A DNA stretch of 64,000 nt, taken from the NCBI GenBank assembly GCA_018672315.1, contig CP076053.1:3211827-3275826 (forward strand). Reading direction: 5' to 3'. Source of the stretch: Nocardioidaceae bacterium. GTDB taxonomy: Bacteria > Actinomycetota > Actinomycetes > Propionibacteriales > Nocardioidaceae. The notes under the pieces are model-generated. The model had not been told where the DNA came from. It made no database searches and was given only the letters and a program-made list of their open reading frames with translations. The position numbers and the translations under genes were made by a program. Positions within the stretch are counted from its first letter, which is position 1, and each line of letters starts with the position of its first letter. Shown piece by piece: positions 15,419 through 24,638 of this stretch.

Positions 15419-18400
15419 GCGAGCAGACACGGCGGTCCCGCTCGAGTCGTTCCCGTCGCGGAGGCCGTCGCCGGGGGGACGGCGGCCGCGGCGACGGCGG
15501 GCGGGGCGCGGTCCGTGAGGAGGACCTGCCACAGCGTCCACCGGTGCCGGTGACCTACCCGGCGCAGCTGCCGGTCAGCGCCCGCCGCGAGGACATCGCC
15601 GCGGCGATCCGCGACCACCAGGTCGTCGTGGTCGCCGGCGAGACGGGGTCGGGCAAGACCACCCAGCTGCCGAAGATCTGCCTCGACCTCGGCCGTGGCA
15701 GCAGACGACGCATCGGGCACACCCAACCCCGCCGTATCGCCGCGCGCAGCGTCGCCGAGCGCATCGCGAGCGAGCTCGGCAGCGAGCTGGGCGAGACGGT
15801 CGGCTACCAGGTGCGCTTCACCGACAAGACCTCGGCGGCCTCCAGCGTGAAGGTGATGACCGACGGCATCCTCCTCGCGGAGCTGCAGCACGACCGGGAC
15901 CTGCTGGCGTACGACACCCTGATCATCGACGAGGCGCACGAGCGCAGCCTCAACATCGACTTCATCCTGGGCTACCTCAAGCGACTGCTGCCCCGGCGCC
16001 CGGACCTGAAGGTCGTCATCACCTCCGCGACCATCGACCCCGAGCGGTTCGCGCGACACTTCGCCGACGCGGCGGGCGAGCCGGCGCCGGTCATCGAGGT
16101 GTCGGGGCGTACGTACCCGGTCGAGGTCCGCTACCGGCCACTGATGCTGGAGGTCGACGAGAGCGACGACCCGGACGAGGAGGGCGAGCTCGTCGTCCGC
16201 GACCAGACCGAGGCGGTCGCGGACGCAGTGACGGAGCTGTGCGCCGAGGGGCAGGGCGACATCCTCGTGTTCCTGCCCGGCGAGCGGGAGATCCGCGACA
16301 CCGCCGAGGAGCTGGAGGCACTGGCCGCGCGCACCCGACCCGGGTTCGACGTGCTGCCCCTGTACGCACGGCTCTCCGCCGCGGAGCAGCACCGGGTCTT
16401 CGCACCGCACACCAGACGCCGCGTCGTGCTCGCCACGAACGTCGCGGAGACCTCGCTGACGGTGCCCGGCATCCGGTACGTCATCGACTCCGGCGTCGCG
16501 CGCATCTCGCGCTACTCCACGCGCAGCAAGGTGCAGCGCCTGCCGATCGAGCCGATCAGCCAGGCCTCGGCACGCCAGCGGGCCGGACGGTGCGGCCGGG
16601 TGGAGGCCGGCATCTGCATCCGCCTGTACGCCGAGGAGGACTTCGAGGGACGCCCGGAGTTCACCGATCCCGAGATCCTGCGCACCAACCTCGCGTCCGT
16701 GATCCTCCAGATGGCCTCGCTGCGGCTGGGAGAGGTCGAACGGTTCCCCTTCGTCGAGCCACCGGACCGACGCAACGTACGGGCAGGCGTGGAGCTGCTG
16801 ACCGAGCTGGGGGCCGTCGCCCCCGCCGCCTCCGGGGCATCCGGGGGACAGGTGCGTCTCACGAACACCGGCCGTCGGCTCGCCCGGCTGCCGATCGACC
16901 CGCGCCTGGCCCGCATGATCCTGGAGGCGGACCGTCGGGGGTGCCTGCGTGAGGTGCTGGTCATCGCGGCGGCCCTGTCGGTGCAGGACCCCCGGGAGCG
17001 CCCGGTGGAGAAGCAGGCGCAGGCCGACCAGCTGCACGCCCGCTTCAAGGACCCGAGCAGCGACTTCCTCACCTGGCTCACGCTGTGGCGTCACCTGCGG
17101 GAGCGGCAGCAGGCGCAGGGGTCCTCGGCGTTCCGGCGCGAGGTGCGGGGCGAGTTCCTCAACTACGTACGCATCCGGGAGTGGCAGGACTACGAGTCGC
17201 AGCTGCGTCGCGTGGCCAAGGACATCGGTCTGACCGTGGGGCAGCCGGCCGACGAGCCGGACGCCGACGCCATCCACCAGTCGCTGCTCGCCGGGCTGCT
17301 GTCCCACGTCGGGCTGCGGGACGCCGAGACCCGCGACTACCTCGGTGCGCGGGGCACGCGCTTCTCGATCTTCCCCGGGTCGGGCCTGGCGAAGAAGCAG
17401 CCGCAGCTGGTGATGGCGGCGGAGCTGGTGGAGACCTCGCGCCTGTTCGGACGTACCAACGCCGGCATCAAGGCGGAGTGGGCCGAGCGGCTCGGGGCTC
17501 ACCTCGTCAAGCGGTCGTACGCCGAGCCGCACTGGTCCCGCAAGCGCGCCGCGGTGGTCGCCCGCGAGCGGGTGACGCTCTACGGCGTCCCGCTGGTCGC
17601 CGACCGGCTCGTGCAGTACGGCACGGTCGACCGCGAGCTCTCCCGCGAGCTGTTCATCCGCCACGCGCTCGTCTACGGCGAGTGGTCAACGCGGCAGCGG
17701 TTCTTCCACCACAACCGTGAGCTGCTGGAGGAGGTGGGCGAGCTCGAGCACCGTGCCCGACGCCGCGATCTCGTCGTCGACGAGCACACGATGTTCGACT
17801 TCTACGACGAGCGTGTCGGCGCCGACGTCGTCTCAGGCGCTCACTTCGACTCCTGGTGGAAGCAGGTGCGCCGCGAGCAGCCCGACCTGCTGACCTTCGA
17901 CCCCGCGATGCTCGTCAACGAGGCCGCGGCCGGCATCACCGACGAGCAGTTCCCGACCAGCTGGCGCAGCGAGGACCTCACCCTGCCGATCGACTACCGC
18001 TTCGAGCCGGGGTCGGCCCATGACGGCCTGACGATCGAGGTGCCCGTGGCGGTGCTGAACCGGGTGGGGGCCGACCAGTTCTCCTGGCTGGTCCCGGGAC
18101 TGCGCGAGGAGCTGGTGATCGCCCTGCTCCGGTCGCTGCCGAAGAACCTGCGCACGTCGTTCGTCCCGGCGCCCGACCACGCAGCTCGGTTCCTCGCCGA
18201 GGTGCCGGCGGGGGAGGAGCCCCTGCTCGACGCCCTGGAGCGCTGGTGCCGCGCCACGACCGGCGTGCACGTGCCCCGGGAGGCGTGGGACCTCTCGCGG
18301 CTCCCCGACCATCTCCGTCCGACGTACGCGGTCGTCGATGCCTCGGGCGCGCGTGTCGGGGAGGGCAAGGACCTCGATGCGCTCAAGGCTCCGTTGCGCG

Positions 18401-19317
18401 GCTCCTTCGACGACGCCATCGCCGAGGTCGCCGCCGAGGCGGGGATGCGGCGCAGCGGGATGACGACCTGGGAGGTCGGGACGCTCGAGCGCACTGTGAC
18501 GACGGTCCGGGCGGGCCAGGAGGTGCGGGTGCACCCCGCCCTGGTCGACGAGGGCACCACCGTGGGTCTGCGGGTGTGCGGGTCGACCGCCGAGCAGGAG
18601 GCGGTGCACCGCGAGGGCGTACGCCGTCTCGCCCTGCTCGCCGCCCCCTCGGTGCGTCGGACGCTCAAGGACGCGCTGGACAACACCGCGAAGCTGGAGA
18701 TCGCGGGCACCCCGTACGCCTCGGTCGGCGACCTCCTCGCCGACTGCGGTGCCGCCGTGGTCACCGACCTCGTCGACGAGGCGCTCACCGCCGAGGGCGG
18801 GGTGTGGGACCGGGCCGCGTACGACGCCCTCGTGGCCAGAGTGCGTGCCGAGGTGCCGGCACGTGCGTCGGAGGTGCTCGCCGAGGTGCGCCGCGTGCTC
18901 GCCGCGTGGCGTGAGGCCGACCGGGCCCTGACGGGGCGGGCCGACATCGCCCAGCTGCCGGCGCTGACCGACATGCGGGCCCAGGTGGCCCGGTTGGTGC
19001 ACGACGGGTTCGTCGGTGAGGTCGGGGCGGCACGGCTGCGACACCTCGCGCGCTACCTGCGGGCGGTCGGTCTGCGGCGCGCGCGCCTGGAGCAGGCGCC
19101 GACCGACGACCGGCGCAAGCACGAGGCCGTGGCGCCGCTGCAGCAATCGTGGCTGCACCGGGTCGAGGCGCTGCCCGCAGGGCGGCCGCCCGGAGCGTCG
19201 CTGCGCGAGGCCCGGTGGCTCATCGAGGAGTACCGCGTCTCGCTGTGGGCGCAGCAGCTCGGCACCGCGCAGAAGGTGTCGGACAAGCGCATCCGTACGG
19301 CGCTGGACGGCAGCTGA
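15415..19317 (+). CDS. hrpA: ATP-dependent RNA helicase HrpA (DEAH-box)
   Basis: About 1300 residues, the normal HrpA length. Walker A GETGSGKTT (about 75-83), DEAH box in IIDEAHERS, SAT motif in ITSATIDPERF, and QRAGRCGR motif VI are intact. They are followed by the HA2/OB region and the long DUF3418-type C-terminal domain. Role: 3'-5' RNA helicase in RNA processing or stalled ribosome rescue. No in-frame ATG precedes the helicase core. Candidates are a CTG at 15415 overlapping the lipoprotein stop (CTGA) or a GTG at 15544. I chose CTG because the intervening frame keeps GC-rich third positions and encodes a basic Arg/Gly-rich tail (RRGGRRRGDGGRGDGGRG), plausible for an RNA-binding protein. 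Confidence 0.88.
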   Translation: MSEQTRRSRSSRSRRGGRRRGDGGRGDGGRGAVREEDLPQRPPVPVTYPAQLPVSARREDIAAAIRDHQVVVVAGETGSGKTTQLPKICLDLGRGSRRRIGHTQPRRIAARSVAERIASELGSELGETVGYQVRFTDKTSAASSVKVMTDGILLAELQHDRDLLAYDTLIIDEAHERSLNIDFILGYLKRLLPRRPDLKVVITSATIDPERFARHFADAAGEPAPVIEVSGRTYPVEVRYRPLMLEVDESDDPDEEGELVVRDQTEAVADAVTELCAEGQGDILVFLPGEREIRDTAEELEALAARTRPGFDVLPLYARLSAAEQHRVFAPHTRRRVVLATNVAETSLTVPGIRYVIDSGVARISRYSTRSKVQRLPIEPISQASARQRAGRCGRVEAGICIRLYAEEDFEGRPEFTDPEILRTNLASVILQMASLRLGEVERFPFVEPPDRRNVRAGVELLTELGAVAPAASGASGGQVRLTNTGRRLARLPIDPRLARMILEADRRGCLREVLVIAAALSVQDPRERPVEKQAQADQLHARFKDPSSDFLTWLTLWRHLRERQQAQGSSAFRREVRGEFLNYVRIREWQDYESQLRRVAKDIGLTVGQPADEPDADAIHQSLLAGLLSHVGLRDAETRDYLGARGTRFSIFPGSGLAKKQPQLVMAAELVETSRLFGRTNAGIKAEWAERLGAHLVKRSYAEPHWSRKRAAVVARERVTLYGVPLVADRLVQYGTVDRELSRELFIRHALVYGEWSTRQRFFHHNRELLEEVGELEHRARRRDLVVDEHTMFDFYDERVGADVVSGAHFDSWWKQVRREQPDLLTFDPAMLVNEAAAGITDEQFPTSWRSEDLTLPIDYRFEPGSAHDGLTIEVPVAVLNRVGADQFSWLVPGLREELVIALLRSLPKNLRTSFVPAPDHAARFLAEVPAGEEPLLDALERWCRATTGVHVPREAWDLSRLPDHLRPTYAVVDASGARVGEGKDLDALKAPLRGSFDDAIAEVAAEAGMRRSGMTTWEVGTLERTVTTVRAGQEVRVHPALVDEGTTVGLRVCGSTAEQEAVHREGVRRLALLAAPSVRRTLKDALDNTAKLEIAGTPYASVGDLLADCGAAVVTDLVDEALTAEGGVWDRAAYDALVARVRAEVPARASEVLAEVRRVLAAWREADRALTGRADIAQLPALTDMRAQVARLVHDGFVGEVGAARLRHLARYLRAVGLRRARLEQAPTDDRRKHEAVAPLQQSWLHRVEALPAGRPPGASLREARWLIEEYRVSLWAQQLGTAQKVSDKRIRTALDGS

Positions 19318-19381
19318 GCGCCGCCGACCACCTGCGGGCAATTCCCGCGCGACACGTGCGCCTCGACACCCCGTCGAGGGT

Positions 19382-19536
19382 TTGTCATGAGCCGATCGCC
19401 GTGCACACTGGTGGGCGAGGGCGCCGGGCCGCGGCAGCCCCGGGTCCCAACACAAGCCGCTACGAGCGGCCACGCGCCGTGAGGCGCTCCCGGTCCGGCG
19501 TTCCTCGCTCTTCTTCTCGGTGAGTCCGGGTCGGCC
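19382..19536 (+). other. Convergent intergenic region with promoter-like boxes and two hairpins
   Basis: Between hrpA and a convergent gene lie TTGTCA (19382-19387), a 16-bp spacer and CACACT (19404-19409). Downstream are two perfect stem-loops: GCCGCT-ACG-AGCGGC (19456-19470) and GCGCC-GTGA-GGCGC (19474-19487), then a pyrimidine tract CTCTTCTTCTC. This may be a small RNA, a bidirectional terminator, or neither. I match it to no known RNA family. Confidence 0.35.
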
Positions 19537-20190
19537 TCAGAGCTGACCGGACAGCTCCAGGTGTCCCGCTGCCTCGAGCTGCTCGGCCATCCCGAGCAGA
19601 CGTCCTGCGTCGAGGGGCTCGGCGTCGTCCTCGACCGTGCCGCCGGTCTCACGGCGGCCCGGTGAGAGCACGGCGTGGCCGTGGGCCAGGACGCGGGTGA
19701 AGGCGGCTGCCCGGAACAGCGTGTCGGCGAAGTCGCCCGTGACGATGCCGCGCAGCACCTGGTCGGTGAGGTCGCGGACCGCGTCGGGTCCCGGCGGGTC
19801 GACGACGCCGGCGACGACCTCGGCGACCTCGCTGGCGGAACGACCCGCCGCGAAGTCGCGGGCCACGGTCAGGGGGTTGGCGTGCACGAACTCGCGGATC
19901 ACGTACAGCCGCCACAGACAGCCCGACAGGGAGTCCGCGGGCGAACCGGCCCACACCTCGGCGAGCGCGTCGATGCCCTCGTCGCGCGCCAGCGTCACCA
20001 CGCGGGAGACGGCCGCCTCGTCGAGGTCGGCGCGGGACCCGCGCACGAGCACCTCGGCGGCCCGCTCGGCGGCCGCGGCCCGCAGCGCGTGGTCCTCGCC
20101 ACCCGGCTGGTGCTCGAAGGCGCGGGCACCCGGCAGCGACGGACGGTGGTGGCGGTGTGCGCGCCGACCGGCGTCGTCGCCGTCAGCCAC
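19537..20190 (-). CDS. Conserved-looking hypothetical helical protein
   Basis: 217 residues, no signal peptide or membrane segment. Residues 35-175 are Ala/Val/Arg-rich predicted helices (for example SGCLWRLYVIREFVHANP). I recognise no catalytic motif. GTG start; it overlaps the end of the upstream lipoprotein gene by 8 bp, so the two are co-transcribed. GC-rich third positions argue it is a real gene. Function unknown. Confidence 0.65.
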   Translation of the reverse strand: MADGDDAGRRAHRHHRPSLPGARAFEHQPGGEDHALRAAAAERAAEVLVRGSRADLDEAAVSRVVTLARDEGIDALAEVWAGSPADSLSGCLWRLYVIREFVHANPLTVARDFAAGRSASEVAEVVAGVVDPPGPDAVRDLTDQVLRGIVTGDFADTLFRAAAFTRVLAHGHAVLSPGRRETGGTVEDDAEPLDAGRLLGMAEQLEAAGHLELSGQL

Positions 20191-21055
20191 CGAGCTTGCT
20201 CGCGGTCGGCGTCGCCGTCAGTGCAGCCGGGTCCTGGGCGGCGGGGTACTCGCGCTCGTCACCGAGGAGCTGCGTACGCACCACGGCCAGGCGCGGGCCG
20301 CGCTGCACGACGGTGACCCGCTCGGTGCGGGCCTCCTCGGGGCTGGAGGAGTTGATGCGGGCGGCGTACCAGTAGGCGGTCGCGTCCGGCACCTGCACCT
20401 TCGTCCAGCGGGACACCTCGGCGTCGATGCCGCTCTGGGAGGTCTGGCAGTCCTCCGCCCAGGACTCGAAGACCGACAGTGCCTGACGGGCCTGCTTGGC
20501 GTCGGGGAAGGTCGCCACCGCCTGGCCGGCGGTGTCGCCGTCGGCGCCCGGGACGGCGGCGTCGAAGCGGCGTACGACGACCCCGGTGGCGCCGATGTCG
20601 GAGAAGCTGAAGCGCTGGCACACCGTGAAGGGCCCGCGATCACGAGGGACGGTCTCGAACTCGCTCCAGGCCCAGTCGTCGCCGAAGCCCGGGAGCTCAC
20701 CGGCGTCGAGGAGGCGGCCGTAGCGACCGCCGGTCGGCGTGGGAGCGCCGGGGGCGGGGGCGACCCCTTCCTGACCCTCCTGGCCGGCGGCGGGTTCCTC
20801 GCCGGACCCGGTCCCGGGATCGCTCGCCGGGGACGGGCTCGGGGTGTCCTCGCTCGCAGCGTCGGTGGGCGTGGCCGTCGCGTCGGCCGAGGGCGAGGGG
20901 CTCGGGGTCTCGCTCGCGGAGGAGGTCGGGGAGGCCGTACCCGAGGCGTTCTGCGGCTCCTCGGTGTCGCTCCCGCAGGCCGAGAGCGGCAGCAGGACGG
21001 CGAGGGCGGCGACGGCGGCGCGCGCGGCGGGGGCGCGGTGACGGGTGCGGATCAT
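20183..21055 (-). CDS. Secreted lipoprotein of unknown function
   Basis: 290 residues. The signal peptide ends in lipobox LSAC (Cys at residue 27), then about 75 residues of Ser/Thr/Pro/Ala-rich low-complexity linker. The folded domain (about 105-285) has two Cys (VCQRFSF and EDCQTSQSG regions) that could form a disulfide, and aromatic residues typical of PknH-sensor-like or LppX-like exported domains. That resemblance is weak. TAGCCT sits six bases before the ATG, suggesting a leaderless mRNA. First gene of a two-gene operon. Confidence 0.78.
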   Translation of the reverse strand: MIRTRHRAPAARAAVAALAVLLPLSACGSDTEEPQNASGTASPTSSASETPSPSPSADATATPTDAASEDTPSPSPASDPGTGSGEEPAAGQEGQEGVAPAPGAPTPTGGRYGRLLDAGELPGFGDDWAWSEFETVPRDRGPFTVCQRFSFSDIGATGVVVRRFDAAVPGADGDTAGQAVATFPDAKQARQALSVFESWAEDCQTSQSGIDAEVSRWTKVQVPDATAYWYAARINSSSPEEARTERVTVVQRGPRLAVVRTQLLGDEREYPAAQDPAALTATPTASKLGG

Positions 21056-21061
21056 GGCTCC

Positions 21062-21067
21062 AGGCTA
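21062..21067 (-). promoter_or_regulatory. -10 element (TAGCCT) of the lipoprotein operon
   Basis: On the minus strand TAGCCT is separated by six bases (GGAGCC) from the ATG at 21055. The GGAG could alternatively act as a very close ribosome-binding site. Confidence 0.45.
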
Positions 21068-21118
21068 GGCAGCGCGAGGACGCGGGCGGGTCACGACACG
21101 GCGTCGGGGCCGTTGCGC

Positions 21119-22447
21119 TCAGGTGGCCTCTGCGGGGCCGGGGTTCTCCGCGGTGGCCTCGGTCGCGAGCCGTGTCGCCACGACCTCGGGAGCTCGCAGC
21201 ACGGCGTCGACGAGGGCGTCGACGCACATCTCCACCTGCCAGGTGCGACTGCCGAGCTCGACCAGTCGTGACGTCAGCGCAGCGCGCACGTCGTCCTCGT
21301 CGCGGGTGGCGGGAGGCTGCCACATCGCGCGGCGCAGGTGGTCGGGGGCGAGGAGGTTCTCGACCGGAAGGTCGTGCGCCTCGGCGATCTCGCCGACGGC
21401 GGCGCGGGCGAGGGTGAGCCGCTCGGCGGCCTCGGGGTCGCGCTCGGCCCAGGCGCGCGGAGGCGGAGGTCCGGTGCTCGCGGCCCGGCGGGCCGGCAGG
21501 TCGTCCTCGGCCAGCTCCAGGGCCTCGTTGATCGCCGCGACCCAGGTGCGGGCGTACCGCTGGGCCCCACGACCCCGGAACCCCGGCACCGCGAGCAGGT
21601 CGGGGACTGACGTCGGCGCCGCGGAGGCGGCGGCGACGAGGGCGCTGTCGGGCAGCAGGCGGCCGGGCGTCGTGTCGCGCTGGCGGGCGAGGTCGTCGCG
21701 GGCCTGCCACAGCGACCTGACCAGCGCCAGCCCGCGGCGCCCGCCGCGCACCTTGTGGCTGCCCGACGTACGCCGCCACGGCTCGGCGCGGACGGCCGGG
21801 GTGAAGTCCAGCAGAGAGGCGAACTCCTCACGTGCCCACTCGGTCTTGCCCTGCTCGGCGAGCATCGTCGTCATCGCCTCGCGGAGCTCGATGAGCGCCT
21901 CGACGTCGAGCGCGGCGTACTCCAGCCAGGGCTCGGGCAGCGGACGCTTCGACCAGTCCTGGGCGGAGTGCTCCTTGCGCAGCCGCCGACCCAGGAGCTG
22001 CTCGACCATGGTGCCGAGCGCGACACGCGGGAAGCCGAGCAGGCGACCACCGAGCTCGGTGTCGAAGAGCGCGCGGGGCTGCAGCCCGATCTCGCGCAGG
22101 CAGGCGAGGTCCTGGGTGGCGGCGTGCAGGATCCACTCGGCGTCGCCGATCGCCTCGTCGAGCGCGCTCAGGTCGCCGCCGTCGGCGGTGAGCGGAATGG
22201 GGTCGACCAGGTGGGTGCCGGCACCCTCGCGACGCAGCTGCACCAGGTAGGCGCGTTGGGAGTAGCGGTAGCCGGACGCACGCTCGGCGTCGATCGCCAC
22301 CGGCCCGGTGCCGGCGGCGATGGCCGCGACCGTCTCGGCGTACGCCTCGGGCGTGTCCACCACGGCCGGCAGACCGTCGCGCAGGGTCAGCAGCGGGACC
22401 TCGGGCTGCTCGGGCTGCTCCGGCTGCTCCGGGGGGTCGGAGGTCAT
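21119..22447 (-). CDS. rnd: Ribonuclease D-like 3'-5' exonuclease with HRDC region
   Basis: 442 residues. After a Glu-Gln-Pro repeat at the N-terminus comes the DEDD exonuclease domain: Asp-Glu in VAIDAERASGYRYSQRAYL (about 50), a second Asp in LHAATQDLACLREIGL, and the YAALDVEALIELR motif. A helical HRDC-like region follows (about 210-300), then a second helical repeat and a C-terminal extension. Family members trim tRNA and other RNA 3' ends. The start overlaps the DUF3000 stop by one base (TGATG), so it is co-transcribed. This pairing next to hemE is, to my knowledge, conserved in Actinobacteria. Confidence 0.88.
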   Translation of the reverse strand: MTSDPPEQPEQPEQPEVPLLTLRDGLPAVVDTPEAYAETVAAIAAGTGPVAIDAERASGYRYSQRAYLVQLRREGAGTHLVDPIPLTADGGDLSALDEAIGDAEWILHAATQDLACLREIGLQPRALFDTELGGRLLGFPRVALGTMVEQLLGRRLRKEHSAQDWSKRPLPEPWLEYAALDVEALIELREAMTTMLAEQGKTEWAREEFASLLDFTPAVRAEPWRRTSGSHKVRGGRRGLALVRSLWQARDDLARQRDTTPGRLLPDSALVAAASAAPTSVPDLLAVPGFRGRGAQRYARTWVAAINEALELAEDDLPARRAASTGPPPPRAWAERDPEAAERLTLARAAVGEIAEAHDLPVENLLAPDHLRRAMWQPPATRDEDDVRAALTSRLVELGSRTWQVEMCVDALVDAVLRAPEVVATRLATEATAENPGPAEAT

Positions 22448-23046
22448 CAGACCGAGCCGCGCTGCCCGCGTCGGCTCGGCATCACCGCGACGCCCGCCGG
22501 GACGGGCTCCAGGCCTGCGACCTGGCAGAGCAGCGTGGCCCAGGCCTCGACGTGACCGGCGACGTCGTCGCAGGGTGTCCAGGAGGCGCGGATCTCCAGC
22601 TGCGCGGTGGGGGCCTCCTCGGCCATGCCGCCGAAGCTCTCGGTGGAGACGACCGTGACGGTGCCCGAGGGGTTCGCCGCGGTGGCCCGGTGCTCGGTGA
22701 GGGCCTCGTCGATCCAGGACCAGGCCACCTCGCCGACCAGGGGGTCCTGTGCCTGCTCCCGGTCGATCTCGGCGCGGGCGTACACGACGCACCGGAAGGT
22801 GCCGCCCCACGCGTCGTTGCCGGCGGGGTCGTGCAGCAGCACGATGCGGCCCGTGGCGAGGTCCTCGCCCCTGACGGTGACGTCGGCCGAAAGCGCCGAG
22901 GCGTACGGAGCGATGCGCTGCGGCGCCGGCATCGGCTCGACGAGCACATCGGGCCGCACGGCGGCCGCCTTCATGCGCTCCACGGCCTCGCGGAACTCCT
23001 CGGGCCATGCGGAGGGATCCACGCGGCTGCCCTGACCTGCCGACAT
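22447..23046 (-). CDS. DUF3000 family protein
   Basis: 199 residues. I recognise it as DUF3000 from its sequence character ([47 protein letters not shown]) and from its place between RNase D and hemE in Actinobacteria. Function unknown. No signal peptide or membrane segment. TAACCT seven bases before the ATG suggests a leaderless start, divergent from hemE. Confidence 0.85.
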   Translation of the reverse strand: MSAGQGSRVDPSAWPEEFREAVERMKAAAVRPDVLVEPMPAPQRIAPYASALSADVTVRGEDLATGRIVLLHDPAGNDAWGGTFRCVVYARAEIDREQAQDPLVGEVAWSWIDEALTEHRATAANPSGTVTVVSTESFGGMAEEAPTAQLEIRASWTPCDDVAGHVEAWATLLCQVAGLEPVPAGVAVMPSRRGQRGSV

Positions 23047-23053
23047 GTTGTGC

Positions 23054-23059
23054 AGGTTA
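23054..23059 (-). promoter_or_regulatory. -10 element (TAACCT) of the DUF3000-rnd operon
   Basis: TAACCT on the minus strand lies seven bases before the ATG at 23046; no ribosome-binding site fits between. Confidence 0.5.
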
Positions 23060-23120
23060 TGCCGCCCGTGCGCCGATCGTCCGCCGGGACACGCCCGGGG
23101 ACGGGTCTCGGGGTGCCTGC

Positions 23121-23126
23121 GAGGAT
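23121..23126 (+). promoter_or_regulatory. -10-like element (GAGGAT) of hemE
   Basis: GAGGAT lies six bases before GTG 23133, which decides that start over an in-frame GTG six bases earlier. It could also be read as a GAGGA ribosome-binding site. Confidence 0.4.
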
Positions 23127-23132
23127 GTGGCC

Positions 23133-24185
23133 GTGCCTGCTGCCGCCTCCGTCGACACCGCCGTCCGCGACTCCGCCTTCCTGCGCGCCGCCCGCGGGGA
23201 GGAGGTGCCGCACACGCCGGTGTGGTTCATGCGCCAGGCGGGGCGGTCGCTGCCGGAGTACCTCGCGATCCGTGAGGGCGTCGCGATGCTGGACGCCTGC
23301 ATGCGGCCCGACATGGTCGTGGAGATCACCATGCAGCCGGTGCGGCGCCACGGCGTCGACGCCGCGATCTTCTTCTCCGACATCGTGCTGCCCCTCAAGG
23401 CGGTCGGGGTCGACCTCGACATCAAGCCCGGTGTGGGTCCGGTGGTCGCGGAGCCGGTGCGGACGCTCGCGGACGTCGAGCGCATCCCCGACCTGAGGCC
23501 CGAGCACGTGCACTTCATCACCGAGTCCGTGCAGGGTCTCGTCGGTGAGCTCGGCTCCACGCCGCTCATCGGGTTCGCCGGAGCACCGTTCACGGTCGCG
23601 TCCTACCTCGTCGAGGGCGGTCCGTCGAAGGAGCACGCCAAGACCAAGGCCATGATGTTCGGCGCGCCCGAGGTGTGGGCGGCGTTGATGGACAAGATCG
23701 CGGGGATCGCCGCGGCGTACCTGCGGGTCCAGGTCGAGGCCGGCGCCTCGGCGGTGCAGCTCTTCGACTCCTGGGCGGGGGCGGTGTCACCGGCCGACTA
23801 CCAGCGCTTCGTGATGCCGAGCTCGGCGCGGGTGCTGGCCGAGGTCGCCGACCTCGGGGTCCCGCGGATCCACTTCGGCGTCGGCACCGGTGAGCTGCTC
23901 GCACTGATGGGGGAGGCGGGCGCCGACGTCGTCGGTGTCGACTGGCGCGTGCCGTTCGAGGAGGGCGTACGCCGTGTCGGCGGTCGCGTGGTGCAGGGCA
24001 ACCTGGACCCGACCCTGGTCTTCGCGCCCACCGAGGTGATGACCGCGCGGGCCGACGAGATCATCGCGGCGGGCCAGGCCGCGCCGGGCCACATCTTCAA
24101 CCTCGGTCACGGCGTGATCCCTTCCACCGACCCCGACCAGCTCACGAAGCTGGTCGACCACGTGCACGAGACCACGCAGGCCTGA
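23133..24185 (+). CDS. hemE: Uroporphyrinogen decarboxylase
   Basis: 350 residues, the normal length. It decarboxylates uroporphyrinogen III to coproporphyrinogen III in heme synthesis, in the cytoplasm. Signature [13 protein letters not shown] lies near residue 30 (substrate-binding Arg) and [17 protein letters not shown] near 150; the [15 protein letters not shown] block is near the C-terminus. HemE is divergent from DUF3000-rnd. HemY and HemQ, the next coproheme steps, lie about 13 kb downstream rather than adjacent. Confidence 0.96.
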   Translation: MPAAASVDTAVRDSAFLRAARGEEVPHTPVWFMRQAGRSLPEYLAIREGVAMLDACMRPDMVVEITMQPVRRHGVDAAIFFSDIVLPLKAVGVDLDIKPGVGPVVAEPVRTLADVERIPDLRPEHVHFITESVQGLVGELGSTPLIGFAGAPFTVASYLVEGGPSKEHAKTKAMMFGAPEVWAALMDKIAGIAAAYLRVQVEAGASAVQLFDSWAGAVSPADYQRFVMPSSARVLAEVADLGVPRIHFGVGTGELLALMGEAGADVVGVDWRVPFEEGVRRVGGRVVQGNLDPTLVFAPTEVMTARADEIIAAGQAAPGHIFNLGHGVIPSTDPDQLTKLVDHVHETTQA

Positions 24186-24196
24186 GGCCGGTCGTC

Positions 24197-24613
24197 GTGG
24201 CCGTCGACGCCGAGCGCGCCCGGAGGGATCTGTTCCCCGACCAACGCTTCCACGTCAACGACGAGCGCGTACGCCATGGCGACGTCGTCTACTACGTACG
24301 CCAGGTGCGCGACGAGACGAGCCTGACGTCGGGGAACGTCGCGTGGTGGTCGGCCGATCCGATCGCGCTCGTCTTCCTCCCGTTCGCGTTCCTGCTCTGG
24401 TCGTGGCGACGGGTACGCCGAGCGAGGGCCGCCCGCGACGATCAGTGGGTCGTGGGGATCGTGGCGCTGCCGGCTGCCGACACGTTCCAAGCCTGGTCGG
24501 GCCCGCGGGTGACGCACACCGAACGCGTCGAGGGCGAAGAAGCCTCACGGCGACGCATCGACGAGCTCGTCGAGCAGATCCGATCCGGGCAGCGGGACTT
24601 CCGTCCGCGGTGA
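24197..24613 (+). CDS. Small membrane protein of unknown function
   Basis: 138 residues, GTG start 11 bp after hemE. One clear membrane segment (IALVFLPFAFLLWSW, about 56-70), flanked by an N-terminal soluble part rich in Asp/Arg and a basic RRVRRARAARDD segment on the presumed cytoplasmic side. No motif recognised. Probably co-transcribed with hemE. Confidence 0.62.
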   Translation: MAVDAERARRDLFPDQRFHVNDERVRHGDVVYYVRQVRDETSLTSGNVAWWSADPIALVFLPFAFLLWSWRRVRRARAARDDQWVVGIVALPAADTFQAWSGPRVTHTERVEGEEASRRRIDELVEQIRSGQRDFRPR

Positions 24614-24638
24614 GGCCACCGGCGGTCGCCGTCGCCGG

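Noticed and set aside
19380-19480. GTCATGAGC resembling the start of a SAM-IV-type riboswitch
   Set aside because: The closing strand and conserved internal loops are missing, and no gene follows on the same strand nearby.
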